Below the pieces are notes generated by a model, which saw nothing but the letters and a program-made list of their open reading frames with translations, had not been told where the DNA came from and did not search any database. Made by a program: the position numbers and the translations under genes. Below are positions 27,207 to 35,656 of a DNA stretch of 64,000 nucleotides, piece by piece (position 1 is the first letter of the stretch; each line of letters opens with the position of its first letter). This DNA comes from JASGKO01 sp049840595. GTDB taxonomy: Bacteria > Verrucomicrobiota > Verrucomicrobiia > Chthoniobacterales > Chthoniobacteraceae. The DNA lies in assembly GCA_049840595.1 (NCBI GenBank), contig JASGKO010000008.1, forward strand, positions 1-64,000, given 5' to 3'.

Positions 27207-28586
27207 ATGAACTCAGCATCGCAGGCATCCACGTTGGCGGACCGTAACTGGCGGCGGTTTGTATTGTTCCGCGTGCTCTTCAATTCACGGTTCTACTATC
27301 CCGTGCTTGCGGTGCTTTTTCTCGATCTCGGCCTGAGCGGTGCGGAATACACGCTGCTCAATTTCGCCTGGGCGCTGGCGATTGTTTTCACCGACCTGCC
27401 CGCCGGAGTGCTGGCCGACCGCATCGGACGGCGACCGCTGGTCGTCGGTGCTTCCATCCTCATGGTGCTGGAAATGAGCCTGCTTGCTCTGGCGCCTGCG
27501 CATGGCGGTCTCGTGCTCTTGCTCTGCTGCCTGGCGAACCGCATTCTTAGCGGCATGGCCGAGGGCATGGCGAGTGGCGCGGACGAAGCACTGGTTTTCG
27601 ATTCGCTCGCCGAGCAGGGGCGTTCGCAGGAATGGCCACAGGTGCTTGATCAGGTCATGCGCTGGCAGGGCGTGGGAATGGTCATCGCCATGCTCGTGGG
27701 TGGCGCGGTTTACGATCCCATCTTTATGGGGCGCTGGCTTTCCTTGCTTGGCCTCCATGTTCATCTTACCCAGGAGATCACGCTGCGCTTCCCGCTTTAC
27801 CTCAACCTCCTTAGCGCACTGCTCACCCTCTGGACTGCCCTCGGTCTCCGTGAGCCCACCCAGCGCATCACCCAGGTCGCCCCGGAAAACGAAGCGGCTG
27901 CGACCACCACCACGGCGGGCGCCGAGCGCACCGCCTGGCATCTCGCCCGTCGTGCTGGCGGGTGGATTCTGCAAACCCCCGTCGCCCTTTTCGTCATCGT
28001 CGCCGGGGTGATGCTCGATAGCGTGGTCCGTCTCTTTCTCACGCTTTCCAGTTCCTACTTCCGCATCATCCACCTGCCCGAGGCGACCTTCGGTGTCATC
28101 GGGGCCACGATGGGAGGCATCGGCATGATCGTCTCTCCCATCGCCCGCCGCATGGCCACCAGCCAGTCGCTGCTTCGCAACTACCTCGTCCTCGGCGTGG
28201 TTGTGCTCGGGGGCTTGATCGGCGTCGCCTGCCGTTGGAACTACTGGGGAGCCCTCTTTCTCTTCCCCCTTGCCGCCACCATGATGGCGCTCGGCTACCT
28301 CGTTTCCTACTACCTCAACGCGATCGTGGATTCCGGCCACCGTGCCACCGTGCTCTCCTTTAAGGGCATGGCCTTCAATCTCGGCTACGGCTTCATCAGC
28401 CTCGTCTTCGCACTGGTCTTAAAAGCCCTCCGCGATGGCGGCGACCCGCAGGCTGCGGTTGCCCACGGCTTCACCTACCTCCCGCTTTGGATCATGCTGG
28501 CTGGCCTGATCGCTATCGCTGGCTTCGCCCGCCACCGCGCCCTGCTTGGCCGCGTGATTACGCCCGGGAGCGAAGTTGCGACGTAA
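27207..28586 (+). CDS. MFS transporter
   Basis: 459 residues with about 12 membrane helices. The loop 2-3 motif is GVLADRIGRRPLVVGAS, a clear MFS signature, and the second half begins at about residue 250 (LQTPVALFVIVAGVMLDSVV). AGGGAT just before the ATG serves as a ribosome site. It is a drug/metabolite carrier by family, and the substrate is not readable. It ends 94 bases before the tRNA-Arg fragment, and that gap probably held the original tRNA promoter (TTGCCA, 16 bases, CATAGT around 28602-28629). Confidence 0.87.
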   Translation: MNSASQASTLADRNWRRFVLFRVLFNSRFYYPVLAVLFLDLGLSGAEYTLLNFAWALAIVFTDLPAGVLADRIGRRPLVVGASILMVLEMSLLALAPAHGGLVLLLCCLANRILSGMAEGMASGADEALVFDSLAEQGRSQEWPQVLDQVMRWQGVGMVIAMLVGGAVYDPIFMGRWLSLLGLHVHLTQEITLRFPLYLNLLSALLTLWTALGLREPTQRITQVAPENEAAATTTTAGAERTAWHLARRAGGWILQTPVALFVIVAGVMLDSVVRLFLTLSSSYFRIIHLPEATFGVIGATMGGIGMIVSPIARRMATSQSLLRNYLVLGVVVLGGLIGVACRWNYWGALFLFPLAATMMALGYLVSYYLNAIVDSGHRATVLSFKGMAFNLGYGFISLVFALVLKALRDGGDPQAAVAHGFTYLPLWIMLAGLIAIAGFARHRALLGRVITPGSEVAT

Positions 28587-28680
28587 GAATGCTCAAATCT
28601 CTTTGCCATCGGGAAGTCCTCGCGCATAGTATCCGCCTGATTTTTGGTGGCTCGTTTGCGCGGGTTACCACTTCTTCCAA

Positions 28681-28719
28681 GCACCCGTAGCTCAGCCGGA
28701 TAGAGCAACGGATTTCTAA
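28681..28719 (+). repeat. Left attachment repeat, 5' half of tRNA-Arg
   Basis: These 39 bases are identical to the first 39 of the intact tRNA at 32877. They end in the anticodon loop (GATTTCTAA), after which the sequence diverges into element DNA. The fragment cannot fold as a tRNA. It marks the chromosome-side crossover. Confidence 0.92.
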
Positions 28720-28915
28720 AAGATTCCGGCCACTTTTTCACAAGTCATCAGAATTCGTCATAAGTCCGAAAACCCTTGTAAATGCTTGCTTGGCGGGTGA
28801 TTGGATTTCATCACGAATCGTTACGAGTTAGCTGAAAGTTTGTCGGAGGGTTACTTTTTTGGGTTACCAAATTTCCCGTATGCTTCCGAGTCGGCGCTAG
28901 ATTCGATAGCTTTAA

Positions 28916-29239
28916 TCACCCCTCTAATTCATGTATGTCTCTCTTCCAAGTGGTCCGAAGCCATTTAAACATATTTCGATCATCCCCTTGTGGACCATAA
29001 CCAGACCAGTGGTCATTTCCCGAAATTTCAATTACTAAAACATGAACTTTTGGATGGGTTATTTGGAACTGATCGCGAAGGCTCTCCGATGTTTGCAGAC
29101 CATCAGGATCTGTAAGCAGCCACGATGATTGGAGCCAGTGCCAGTATCCCATTCTGGTTTCCTTGACATAGGCTCGAAACGCTTGAATCTGTTCATCAGT
29201 TTCAGAATTAACCAAGCATACAAAACGTTTTTTAGGCAT
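28916..29239 (-). CDS. Small Trp-rich protein of unknown function
   Basis: 107 residues from the ATG at 29239, which overlaps the upstream stop by eight bases; an ATG at 29272 is an alternative. It appears to be a compact alpha/beta protein: a first strand (KKRFVCLVNS), a helix with several aromatic residues (KETRMGYWHWLQSSWLL), a second strand (VHVLVIEISG), then an acidic/Trp tail (DRNMFKWLRTTWKRD). I do not recognise a family. Overlap with the two-helix membrane protein upstream suggests that the two act together. Confidence 0.6.
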   Translation of the reverse strand: MPKKRFVCLVNSETDEQIQAFRAYVKETRMGYWHWLQSSWLLTDPDGLQTSESLRDQFQITHPKVHVLVIEISGNDHWSGYGPQGDDRNMFKWLRTTWKRDIHELEG

Positions 29240-29642
29240 CCTGTTCCGCTCCGTTTTTGATTTCAGGGGCATTTACAACAATCGGATTTTGAATCCGCAT
29301 AAATCCGGTAGTGTCATCGCCTACTAAGCCGTTTTGGATTGCGAGCTTTTGGATGGAGTATTTTTCGCTTCGAAGGCAATCCTTGTCAGTTATGGCAAAA
29401 TATACGTAGGCGGCAAGATAGGCCACTACCGAAACGGCAGCCAACACTGCGACCAAAATCTTGATCCATGAGTCTGCTTTGCATTCGACTGCTAGGATCG
29501 TTGCCGTCAGGGTAAGGCCAACGAGCCATCCCAGAGGGCGAACCGTTGTTGACCTCGAACCCGTCGAGAGAGCTTGCGCTAGAAGTGATTGAAAATCGGG
29601 CATGTAATACTGAGACGTGCTTGATACAAACATCTTACTCAA
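29232..29642 (-). CDS. Two-helix membrane protein of unknown function
   Basis: 136 residues if the TTG at 29642 is used, which overlaps the Rep stop; an ATG at 29633 would give 133. Two transmembrane helices are adjacent (LGWLVGLTLTATILAV and ILVAVLAAVSVVAYLAAYVY), with a polar C-terminal tail of about 45 residues. Small two-helix proteins encoded with a soluble partner recur among phage-defence effectors and toxins. That reading is inference, and no family is recognised. Confidence 0.6.
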   Translation of the reverse strand: MSKMFVSSTSQYYMPDFQSLLAQALSTGSRSTTVRPLGWLVGLTLTATILAVECKADSWIKILVAVLAAVSVVAYLAAYVYFAITDKDCLRSEKYSIQKLAIQNGLVGDDTTGFMRIQNPIVVNAPEIKNGAEQDA

Positions 29643-30526
29643 AAAGGAAGTGCCATTTTTTGGAGTCGTTCATCGTGCAAAGACCAAGCAAGTTCTATTG
29701 CCCGCGCCCAAATTTTAGGATCATTGCAGAAGTAGTCATTCAAATGACTTATGTGCACTCCTCGAGCACGCAGTGAGCGTCGCATAAATCGCCTAATCCA
29801 AATGGCTATAGGCCGAGGAATATCGCCCTTAATTATGTTGCTTGTGGGAAGCTTCTGGCGAGCGACGACTCCCCAAAACCGTCCAACCCCGACAAAGTCT
29901 TTAACTTCCTTTCCCATGTAAATCTTACTGGCGTAGCGCATGACGCCGCGATGGGACTTTACGCGGACGACTTGGACGCCAGCGGCAATGTGGGCGGGAT
30001 CATTTGAGCCGACGATTTCAAACCAACGTCGAGCCACTGCCCCATGCGGCAAAAACTCGATGCCGAAAACCATCAGGTGAAAATGCGGAGCACCGCGTTG
30101 TTGCGCCTCCAGCTTCCAAATGGCGCTTGCCTTCGGATAGTTTCGGCACAGCCATTTGCCGAACACGTCGAGATGACGCTTCCATTCCTTCGGATCGCTT
30201 GCCCAGGTCGAAGGATAGGTGAGCGTGACAAAGAGCGCGACGGCATCCCGGCGAATCGTGGCGAGCAGGCATTGCATGTTGCGCCGTGAGCGATAGGTGA
30301 AGCCGCCGATCTTCGCCCGCTTGCCTCGAGGGCGTTCGTATTGCTCCCAGAGTGGGACACCTTTCAGCATGATGCGTTGAGCATCTGGCCAGATTGACAA
30401 CTCAAAGCAGTCTCGGAGGACTACCTGCTGATCAATGACCTCTCCTCTAATTTCCCGTTCGAGACGTGCGGGGCCGGGGGAATGTTTCCATGCCTCGATC
30501 CGCGACCGATAAAGCCTCTGTTCCAT
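29639..30526 (-). CDS. HUH rolling-circle replication initiator
   Basis: 295 residues. The three motifs of HUH Rep proteins appear in order: motif I FVTLTYP, motif II with the metal-binding His pair in RGAPHFHLMVFG, and motif III with the catalytic Tyr in GVMRYASKIYMGK. Such enzymes nick a double-strand origin and become linked to the 5' end. The start is preceded by GAGGAA. The protein is related to plasmid, filamentous-phage and satellite Reps, and I cannot assign it further. A strong imperfect hairpin lies 45 bases upstream of the gene and is a candidate origin. Its presence implies that the excised element replicates. Confidence 0.85.
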   Translation of the reverse strand: MEQRLYRSRIEAWKHSPGPARLEREIRGEVIDQQVVLRDCFELSIWPDAQRIMLKGVPLWEQYERPRGKRAKIGGFTYRSRRNMQCLLATIRRDAVALFVTLTYPSTWASDPKEWKRHLDVFGKWLCRNYPKASAIWKLEAQQRGAPHFHLMVFGIEFLPHGAVARRWFEIVGSNDPAHIAAGVQVVRVKSHRGVMRYASKIYMGKEVKDFVGVGRFWGVVARQKLPTSNIIKGDIPRPIAIWIRRFMRRSLRARGVHISHLNDYFCNDPKIWARAIELAWSLHDERLQKMALPF

Positions 30527-30570
30527 CTCCAGTTCCTCTGCGGTGAGATTTGAACCTTAGATAAACCAAA

Positions 30571-30618
30571 GGGCGCAGCCACCAGTGCCGCTGGCGCGGC
30601 ACAAGGTGGCAAGCGCCC
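30571..30618. other. Candidate rolling-circle origin hairpin
   Basis: Three consecutive six-base stems pair with only A/AA bulges: GGGCGC with GCGCCC, GCCACC with GGTGGC, and GTGCCG with CGGCAC, around the loop CTGGCG. That gives 18 base pairs in 48 bases. It sits between the Rep start and the HTH gene stop. A double-strand origin or a terminator for the HTH gene both fit. No U tract follows on the minus strand, which mildly favours the origin. Confidence 0.55.
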
Positions 30619-30830
30619 TAGTCGGTGATTTCGGCCGTAGTCTCGCGCAGAAAGCGCTGGAGTTCGGCAGAGGGATACAATGGTCGCCGGGTGGCGCGAG
30701 AGGGATTCAACAACCCGCGTTTGGTGAGCCGGTCAATCGTGGCTGGGCTGATGCCGAGAACCTTGGCCGCTTCTTCGCGGGTGAAAGCATAACGCGGCGT
30801 GGATATGTTTGGAGTTTCTGGAATCTTCAT
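30618..30830 (-). CDS. HTH excisionase/MerR-like protein
   Basis: 70 residues. The central YAFTREEAAKVLGISPATID and LTKRGLLNPSRATRRPLYP are a winged helix-turn-helix of the excisionase/AlpA (helix_turn_helix, DNA-binding) class. It lies between the Rep and integrase genes of the element. It probably controls excision directionality or Rep expression. Confidence 0.75.
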   Translation of the reverse strand: MKIPETPNISTPRYAFTREEAAKVLGISPATIDRLTKRGLLNPSRATRRPLYPSAELQRFLRETTAEITD

Positions 30831-30875
30831 GCCGCGACGCTAGGCGGCAGAATGCGGCATTATAACCGACAGGCT

Positions 30876-31622
30876 TTACACGCTCTTGTCGGTTGCAGAG
30901 GTAGCCGGAAGTGCAGCAAAGGGCTGTGCAAACTTCAATCCAAGTCGCTCGCACATTTTCTCGATTCGCTTTTGATCTCCAACCATTTGAGGGCCAAACA
31001 CTTTACACAGCAGTTCGTGAAATACTCGGCAGCTTGAGAGTGTTTGGACATAGCGCCAGAAGACGAACGTAAAGAAGTAAATCCCGGTGGAAGTGGTGCT
31101 GCCCGGAAGGTCTCCTGTCTGGCTGGGGATTCGCTGAACGGCCTTCGTGTATGCTTTGAAGAATCGCACATTTTCATGATGTGGAGCTCGTGCCGCCAAC
31201 GTCAAACTTCGCTCAATAGCGAGTTGCAGTCGAGGCGCAGCATCTCTCCACATCTTTTTCCAAAACATTATTCCTTCGGCCATGACACCGCGGAGCGGGT
31301 GATCCCGCGGAAAATCTGATCCCATGCTCATTACTTCTCGAAATGCGGATATCGAGTAAGCTTCGCCCTCAAATAGCCAATATGCACACACATGTTTCGT
31401 GCCAACGAGGGCACCGGCTTCACCTGCTGTCCATTGACTCACAGGCTTTTGTTTAACACCCGGTATAATAGTTTTAAGTAACGCCTTGCTCAATAACTGC
31501 ACCCATTCTGGCCAATCTCCACGCAACCACTGGGGCTCTTTGAAAAATAACTCAGCCGCTTCAATTTCGGTGACCACTTCAGCTATCCATGCCGATCTTT
31601 GAAGGTCAGGGGGTGTTTGCAT
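30876..31622 (-). CDS. Hypothetical protein of integrative element
   Basis: About 248 residues from the ATG at 31622, which overlaps the integrase stop by 17 bases; in-frame ATGs at 31661 and 31688 are alternatives. It is mostly helical, with Trp-rich segments (EPQWLRGDWPEWVQLLSKAL; EGIMFWKKMWRDAAPRLQLA). There is no signal peptide and no motif that I recognise. A hydrophobic stretch (GIYFFTFVFWRYVQTL) near residue 195 could be a buried helix. It is translationally coupled to the integrase and may assist recombination or be cargo. Confidence 0.55.
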   Translation of the reverse strand: MQTPPDLQRSAWIAEVVTEIEAAELFFKEPQWLRGDWPEWVQLLSKALLKTIIPGVKQKPVSQWTAGEAGALVGTKHVCAYWLFEGEAYSISAFREVMSMGSDFPRDHPLRGVMAEGIMFWKKMWRDAAPRLQLAIERSLTLAARAPHHENVRFFKAYTKAVQRIPSQTGDLPGSTTSTGIYFFTFVFWRYVQTLSSCRVFHELLCKVFGPQMVGDQKRIEKMCERLGLKFAQPFAALPATSATDKSV

Positions 31623-32781
31623 CGAAAGTAATTCGTTTTGCCATGGCGGCGCTGTGTTCATTCCGAAGGTGGCCGTAAGTCTGCGCAACTAGGACGCCGC
31701 CGTCTTTATGGCCGAGCCATCCTGCAATCACTTTGAAATCGCAGCCGGCCTCAATCGCGTTAGAGCAGAAAAAATGCCGCATGGCGTGGTGGCCGAATTG
31801 CGGGAGCGCGGCTTTCTTGCAGGCAGACAGGAGCGCTTTCTTTGCGGAGTCGAGCGTGAAGATTCGACCCGTGGGGGCTGATGCCCGTTTCTTGTCTTTT
31901 GCTATGGCGCTTTGCGCTGGGGACTTTTCGAGAGGGGAACCACGTTTCCCCTCAGACCCTTCCTCTGGGGGGAACTTGCGGCCTTTGGCCGGTTGGGCCG
32001 CTTGCGCGGCCTTTAGGCTTTCGAGTAGCCGACGCAGCGGCGGAAACAGGGGCACAAGGCGTTGTTCATGGTTCTTCGTGCCAATGTCGCCCCCGGTGAC
32101 CAGAAGCGTCTCCAGCTTGAAATTGATATGCTCCCAGCAAACTTGCGTGGCTTCCCCGAGTCGCAGGCCGGAGTAACCGAGAAACTCCACAAAGTCGGCG
32201 GCATCCTTGGCCCGGCGTTCCTCGCGGAGCTGAGCCAAGAGAACGCGGAACTGATCGCGGGAGGGAATGATGATCTGTTCCTTGGTAACCTTGCGCCGTT
32301 TGATCGCGTCCATGGGGTTCTCCAAAATGATGCGGAGATGCTCCCGGGCATATTCAAAGATTTGGGCGAGGGTGTCCCGTTCGTAATTATAGCTGCGAGC
32401 GCAGATCTCTGCCGACCGCTTGATTTTCCATTCCTCGATCTGCTTCAATCCAATGGAGCGAACAGGCAATCCTTTGAAAAACGGGGTGAAAATCTTCACT
32501 TGCCCCTCCAGCCGCTTGTAAGACTTTGGCCGCAAATCCGGCTTCTTGGAGGCGAGCCAGCGCGTGGTGAGTCCCTCGAAAATCAATCCCAGATTATCCC
32601 CACTGAGCTTTTCCGCTTTACTGCGGAGTTCAGAGAGCCGCCTTTTCGCCAGCGCGGCATCAGTTGTTTTGAGCGACCGCTTAATCTGCTTGCCGCCGAC
32701 CTTGATGATGGCAAAATACGTGCCTTGATGATTTCGATAGAGACATTCACCAACCTTGCGCAAAAGACCGTTTTCACTCAT
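31606..32781 (-). CDS. int: Tyrosine recombinase/integrase
   Basis: 391 residues. An N-terminal AP2-like arm domain (GTYFAIIKVGGKQIKRSLKT) and a core-binding domain precede the catalytic domain. The catalytic residues are visible: Arg in YSGLRLGEATQV, His-x-x-Arg in GHHAMRHFFCSN, His in GWLGHKDG and the Tyr in VAQTYGHLR. A Lys/Pro/Ser-rich insertion of about 50 residues (around 255-305) sits inside the catalytic domain, which is unusual. The start is 95 bases from the intact tRNA gene, the normal place for an integrase beside its attachment site. Confidence 0.93.
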   Translation of the reverse strand: MSENGLLRKVGECLYRNHQGTYFAIIKVGGKQIKRSLKTTDAALAKRRLSELRSKAEKLSGDNLGLIFEGLTTRWLASKKPDLRPKSYKRLEGQVKIFTPFFKGLPVRSIGLKQIEEWKIKRSAEICARSYNYERDTLAQIFEYAREHLRIILENPMDAIKRRKVTKEQIIIPSRDQFRVLLAQLREERRAKDAADFVEFLGYSGLRLGEATQVCWEHINFKLETLLVTGGDIGTKNHEQRLVPLFPPLRRLLESLKAAQAAQPAKGRKFPPEEGSEGKRGSPLEKSPAQSAIAKDKKRASAPTGRIFTLDSAKKALLSACKKAALPQFGHHAMRHFFCSNAIEAGCDFKVIAGWLGHKDGGVLVAQTYGHLRNEHSAAMAKRITFDANTP

Positions 32782-32876
32782 GACGGCTCTGAGTATGCCG
32801 GGTTACTAAATCGGGTTACAAGCACCTTTTTTAGCGTGGTTAATGTTAACATTAAGTCATTGATTTTCAGTTATTT

Positions 32877-32950
32877 GCACCCGTAGCTCAGCCGGATAGA
32901 GCAACGGATTTCTAATCCGTGGGTCGCGTGTTCGAGTCACGCCGGGTGCG
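32877..32950 (+). tRNA. tRNA-Arg(TCT)
   Basis: Full cloverleaf: acceptor GCACCCG/CGGGTGC with discriminator G, D arm GCTC...GAGC, anticodon stem ACGGA/TCCGT with loop TTTCTAA (anticodon TCT, reads AGA), and T arm GCGTG/CACGC with loop TTCGAGT. CCA is not encoded. Upstream DNA belongs to the integrated element, so the tRNA's promoter has been replaced by element sequence. Confidence 0.96.
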
Positions 32951-33018
32951 CATTTCTTCTCAACACCTGCTGCACGCGGGCTTGCATTGCGGTGGGCAAC
33001 GGCGTTTTGTTCTTTTGC

Positions 33019-34413
33019 ATGAATTCTTTCCCCGAACATTTTACCTGGGGCGTGGCCTCAGCAGCTTACCAGATTGAAGGCGCGGCGCTGGAGGATGGGA
33101 AGGGGGCATCGGTGTGGGACATGATGTGCCGTCAACCCGGGCGCATTTATCAAGGCCACACCGGCGCGGTGGCTTGCGATCACTACCATCATTACAAGGA
33201 AGACGTGGCGCTGATGCGGGAGTTGCAAAACCCTGCCTACCGGCTCTCGGTCTCGTGGCCACGGGTGATGCCGGAGGGCACGGGGAAGGTAAATGCAAAA
33301 GGGCTCGAATTTTACGACCAGCTTATCGACGAACTGCTGGCAGCCAAGATCACGCCGTGGGTAACGCTCTTTCACTGGGACTACCCTTATGAACTATACC
33401 TGCGCGGCGGCTGGTTGAATCGCGATACGGCGAAGTGGTTTGCGGACTACACGCAGGTGGTGGTGGCAAAGTTGTCGGACCGCGTGCAGCACTGGATGAC
33501 GCTCAACGAGCCGCAATGCTTCATCGGGCTCGGGCATCAGCGGGGGATTCACGCGCCGGGCGACAAGCTGGGGCTGGCGGAGATTCTCACCGCCTCCCAT
33601 CACACGCTGCTCGCGCACGGGCAGTCGGTGCAGGCGATCCGCGCCACCGCGAAAATGAAGCCGACGGTGGGCTGGGCGGTTGTCGGCGGAGTGAATATGC
33701 CGGAGGACGAGTCGAAGCCTGCCGATGTGAATGCCGCGCGGCAGGCGATGTTTTCCGCCCCGAAAAAATCGCATGAGGAGATTCTGAAAAGTGACAACAC
33801 GGTTTTTAACAACGCGTGGTGGGCTGATCCGGCCATTCTTGGGAAGTATCCCGAGGATTTTCTCGCCCTGTTCGGCGATTGCGTGCCGAAGATCGCCGAG
33901 GGCGATCTGAAAACGATCGCGCAGCCGCTCGATTTTTACGGCGTGAATATTTACAACGGCGGCCTCGTGCGGGCCGGGGCGGATGGTAGCCCGCAGTGGA
34001 TTGACCAGGCCCCGGGCGGCCCGCGCACGACTTACGACTGGCCGGTGTCGCCGACGTGTCTGTATTGGGGGCCGAAGCTGCTTCAGGAGCGCTACCGGCT
34101 GCCAATCGTGGTCACAGAAAACGGCCTCGGCAGCATGGATTGGGTGACGGTGGATGGCGCGGTGCCGGATGCCTTCCGCATTGATTTTCTCACGCGCTAC
34201 TTGCACGAGCTGGGGCGGGCGATTGGTGATGGGGTGGACGTGCGCGGGTATTTCCATTGGTCGATCATGGACAACTTCGAGTGGAACGAAGGTTACAAGC
34301 AGCGTTTCGGCCTCGTGCATGTGGATTACCAGACGCAGAAGCGCACCCCCAAGCAATCGGCGCACTGGTATCGCGAGGTGACCGCCTCGAACGGGCGCGT
34401 GCTCTTTGCGTGA
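33019..34413 (+). CDS. GH1 beta-glucosidase
   Basis: 464 residues from the ATG at 33019 (MNSFPEHFTWGVASAAYQIE is the classic GH1 start). The acid/base Glu is in MTLNEPQCF and the nucleophile Glu in IVVTENGLGS. Sugar-site residues follow near the C-terminus (HWSIMDNFEWNEGYKQRFGL). No signal peptide is visible, so it is a cytoplasmic hydrolase of beta-glucosides or beta-galactosides. It lies eight bases before an ABC sugar-importer ATPase gene. Confidence 0.95.
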   Translation: MNSFPEHFTWGVASAAYQIEGAALEDGKGASVWDMMCRQPGRIYQGHTGAVACDHYHHYKEDVALMRELQNPAYRLSVSWPRVMPEGTGKVNAKGLEFYDQLIDELLAAKITPWVTLFHWDYPYELYLRGGWLNRDTAKWFADYTQVVVAKLSDRVQHWMTLNEPQCFIGLGHQRGIHAPGDKLGLAEILTASHHTLLAHGQSVQAIRATAKMKPTVGWAVVGGVNMPEDESKPADVNAARQAMFSAPKKSHEEILKSDNTVFNNAWWADPAILGKYPEDFLALFGDCVPKIAEGDLKTIAQPLDFYGVNIYNGGLVRAGADGSPQWIDQAPGGPRTTYDWPVSPTCLYWGPKLLQERYRLPIVVTENGLGSMDWVTVDGAVPDAFRIDFLTRYLHELGRAIGDGVDVRGYFHWSIMDNFEWNEGYKQRFGLVHVDYQTQKRTPKQSAHWYREVTASNGRVLFA

Positions 34414-34420
34414 TTCGCCC

Positions 34421-35569
34421 ATGGCTGGAGTCACGCTACGCGCAGTTTCCAAGCAATTCCCGGGCAGAAACGGGCCGCCGGTGCAGGCGCTCCGTGGCTT
34501 CGAACTCGAAGTGCGCGACCGGGAGTTTCTCGTGCTGGTCGGCCCGTCCGGTTGTGGAAAAACCACGACGCTGCGGCTGATTGCCGGGCTGGAGCAGCCG
34601 ACGCAGGGGACGATCTGCATCGGCGACCGCGAGGTAAACCGGGTGCCGGCCAAAGATCGCGGGATTGCGATGGTGTTCCAGAACTACGCGCTCTACCCGC
34701 ACCTCACGGCGGAGCAGAATATTGCCTTCGGCCTCAAGCTGCAAAAGCTCACCGTGGCGCAAATTCAACGCCGCGTAGACGAGGCCGTGGAAATCCTTGA
34801 TCTAAAAGAGGTGCTGCGGCAAAAGCCACGGGAACTCTCCGGCGGGCAAAAGCAGCGGGTCGCCCTCGGTCGGGCGCTGGTGCGGCAGCCGCAGGTCTAT
34901 TTGTTCGACGAGCCGCTGGCCAGCCTCGATGGGAAACTTCGTGCCCAGCTCCGGGCCGAGCTGCTGCGCCTCCATGAACGGCTGCAGGCCACGATGATTT
35001 ACGTGACCCACGACACCACCGAGGCAATGACGATGGGCGACCGGATCGCGGTCATGCGTGCTGGGCAGGTGGAGCAAGCCGGCGAACCGCTGAAGGTTTA
35101 CCGTGAGCCAGTAAATCGCTTTGTGGGAGATTTTCTCGGGCAACCGCCGATGAATTTCATTCGGGGGGTGGTAACTTCGGAAAAAGGGGGGCGATTGCAC
35201 TTCAAGGAAATGGGTGGGGGACCGATTGAGGGGGATATTTCCCTGGACGCCCCCCCTTTCTCGTCTTCAACAAGCGAGGTGTGGCTTGGGATTCGCCCTG
35301 AGGAAATCGAACTGGCTGTGGAGGCTTCTTCAAATGAGGGGGGGCTGCCGTTTCAGGGCTTGGTGGAACTGGTCGAGCCCTTGGGAGTAGAGACGCACGT
35401 GCATTTGCAGACCGGTAGCCATCACCTGATCGCCCGCACTCCCTTGCCACTCTCGCATGCCCGACAGGGAAAGCGGATTCGCTTTGGTGTCCGCTGGGAA
35501 AAAGTACGGCTTTTCGACGTGGCGACGGATCGGTTGCTGGTCCCGCTGGCGACTTGTAGGAGAATTTAA
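34421..35569 (+). CDS. Sugar ABC transporter ATP-binding protein (MsmK/UgpC type)
   Basis: 382 residues. Walker A GPSGCGKTTT, Q-loop MVFQNYALYPHLTA, signature LSGGQKQRVALGRALV, Walker B VYLFDEPLASLD and switch His YVTHDTTEAMT are all complete. The C-terminal OB-like regulatory domain (VWLGIRPEEIELAV, then HLIARTPLPLS) is that of the MalK/UgpC/MsmX group, which energises several different sugar importers. No permease genes are adjacent, consistent with a shared ATPase. It sits in an operon with the GH1 gene. Confidence 0.93.
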   Translation: MAGVTLRAVSKQFPGRNGPPVQALRGFELEVRDREFLVLVGPSGCGKTTTLRLIAGLEQPTQGTICIGDREVNRVPAKDRGIAMVFQNYALYPHLTAEQNIAFGLKLQKLTVAQIQRRVDEAVEILDLKEVLRQKPRELSGGQKQRVALGRALVRQPQVYLFDEPLASLDGKLRAQLRAELLRLHERLQATMIYVTHDTTEAMTMGDRIAVMRAGQVEQAGEPLKVYREPVNRFVGDFLGQPPMNFIRGVVTSEKGGRLHFKEMGGGPIEGDISLDAPPFSSSTSEVWLGIRPEEIELAVEASSNEGGLPFQGLVELVEPLGVETHVHLQTGSHHLIARTPLPLSHARQGKRIRFGVRWEKVRLFDVATDRLLVPLATCRRI

Positions 35570-35580
35570 CCGCCGCTAAA

Positions 35581-35596
35581 TGCAAATGCATTTGCA
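35581..35596. promoter_or_regulatory. 16-bp perfect palindrome upstream of rpsO
   Basis: TGCAAATGCATTTGCA is a perfect inverted repeat in the 87-base gap between the ABC gene and rpsO. It has the size and symmetry of an operator for a dimeric regulator. No regulator is identified, and chance cannot be excluded. Confidence 0.35.
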
Positions 35597-35656
35597 AAAA
35601 AATGAAACCCGTCCTTGCCAAGCGAAGGAAAGTGGGGATAATTGCCAACTCATTTT

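Larger units (their letters stand above)
28681..32876. mobile_element. 4.2-kb integrative element in tRNA-Arg(TCT)
   Basis: The element is bounded by a 39-base perfect direct repeat: the 5' half of the tRNA gene at 28681-28719 and the same bases at the start of the intact tRNA at 32877-32915. It encodes, all on the minus strand, a tyrosine recombinase next to the intact tRNA, an unknown protein, an HTH/excisionase-like protein, an HUH rolling-circle Rep and two small proteins. There are no capsid, Zot or conjugation genes. It is best described as a rolling-circle integrative element or satellite. The junctions and integrase make this solid. The class is inference. Confidence 0.88.

Noticed and set aside
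28681..28719. Second tRNA-Arg gene
   Set aside because: Only the 5' half is present. The anticodon stem cannot close and no T arm follows.
28681..32876. Microvirus or filamentous prophage
   Set aside because: The Rep could fit, but there is no capsid, pilot or Zot-like gene and the element is too small. An integrative satellite or plasmid-like element fits better.
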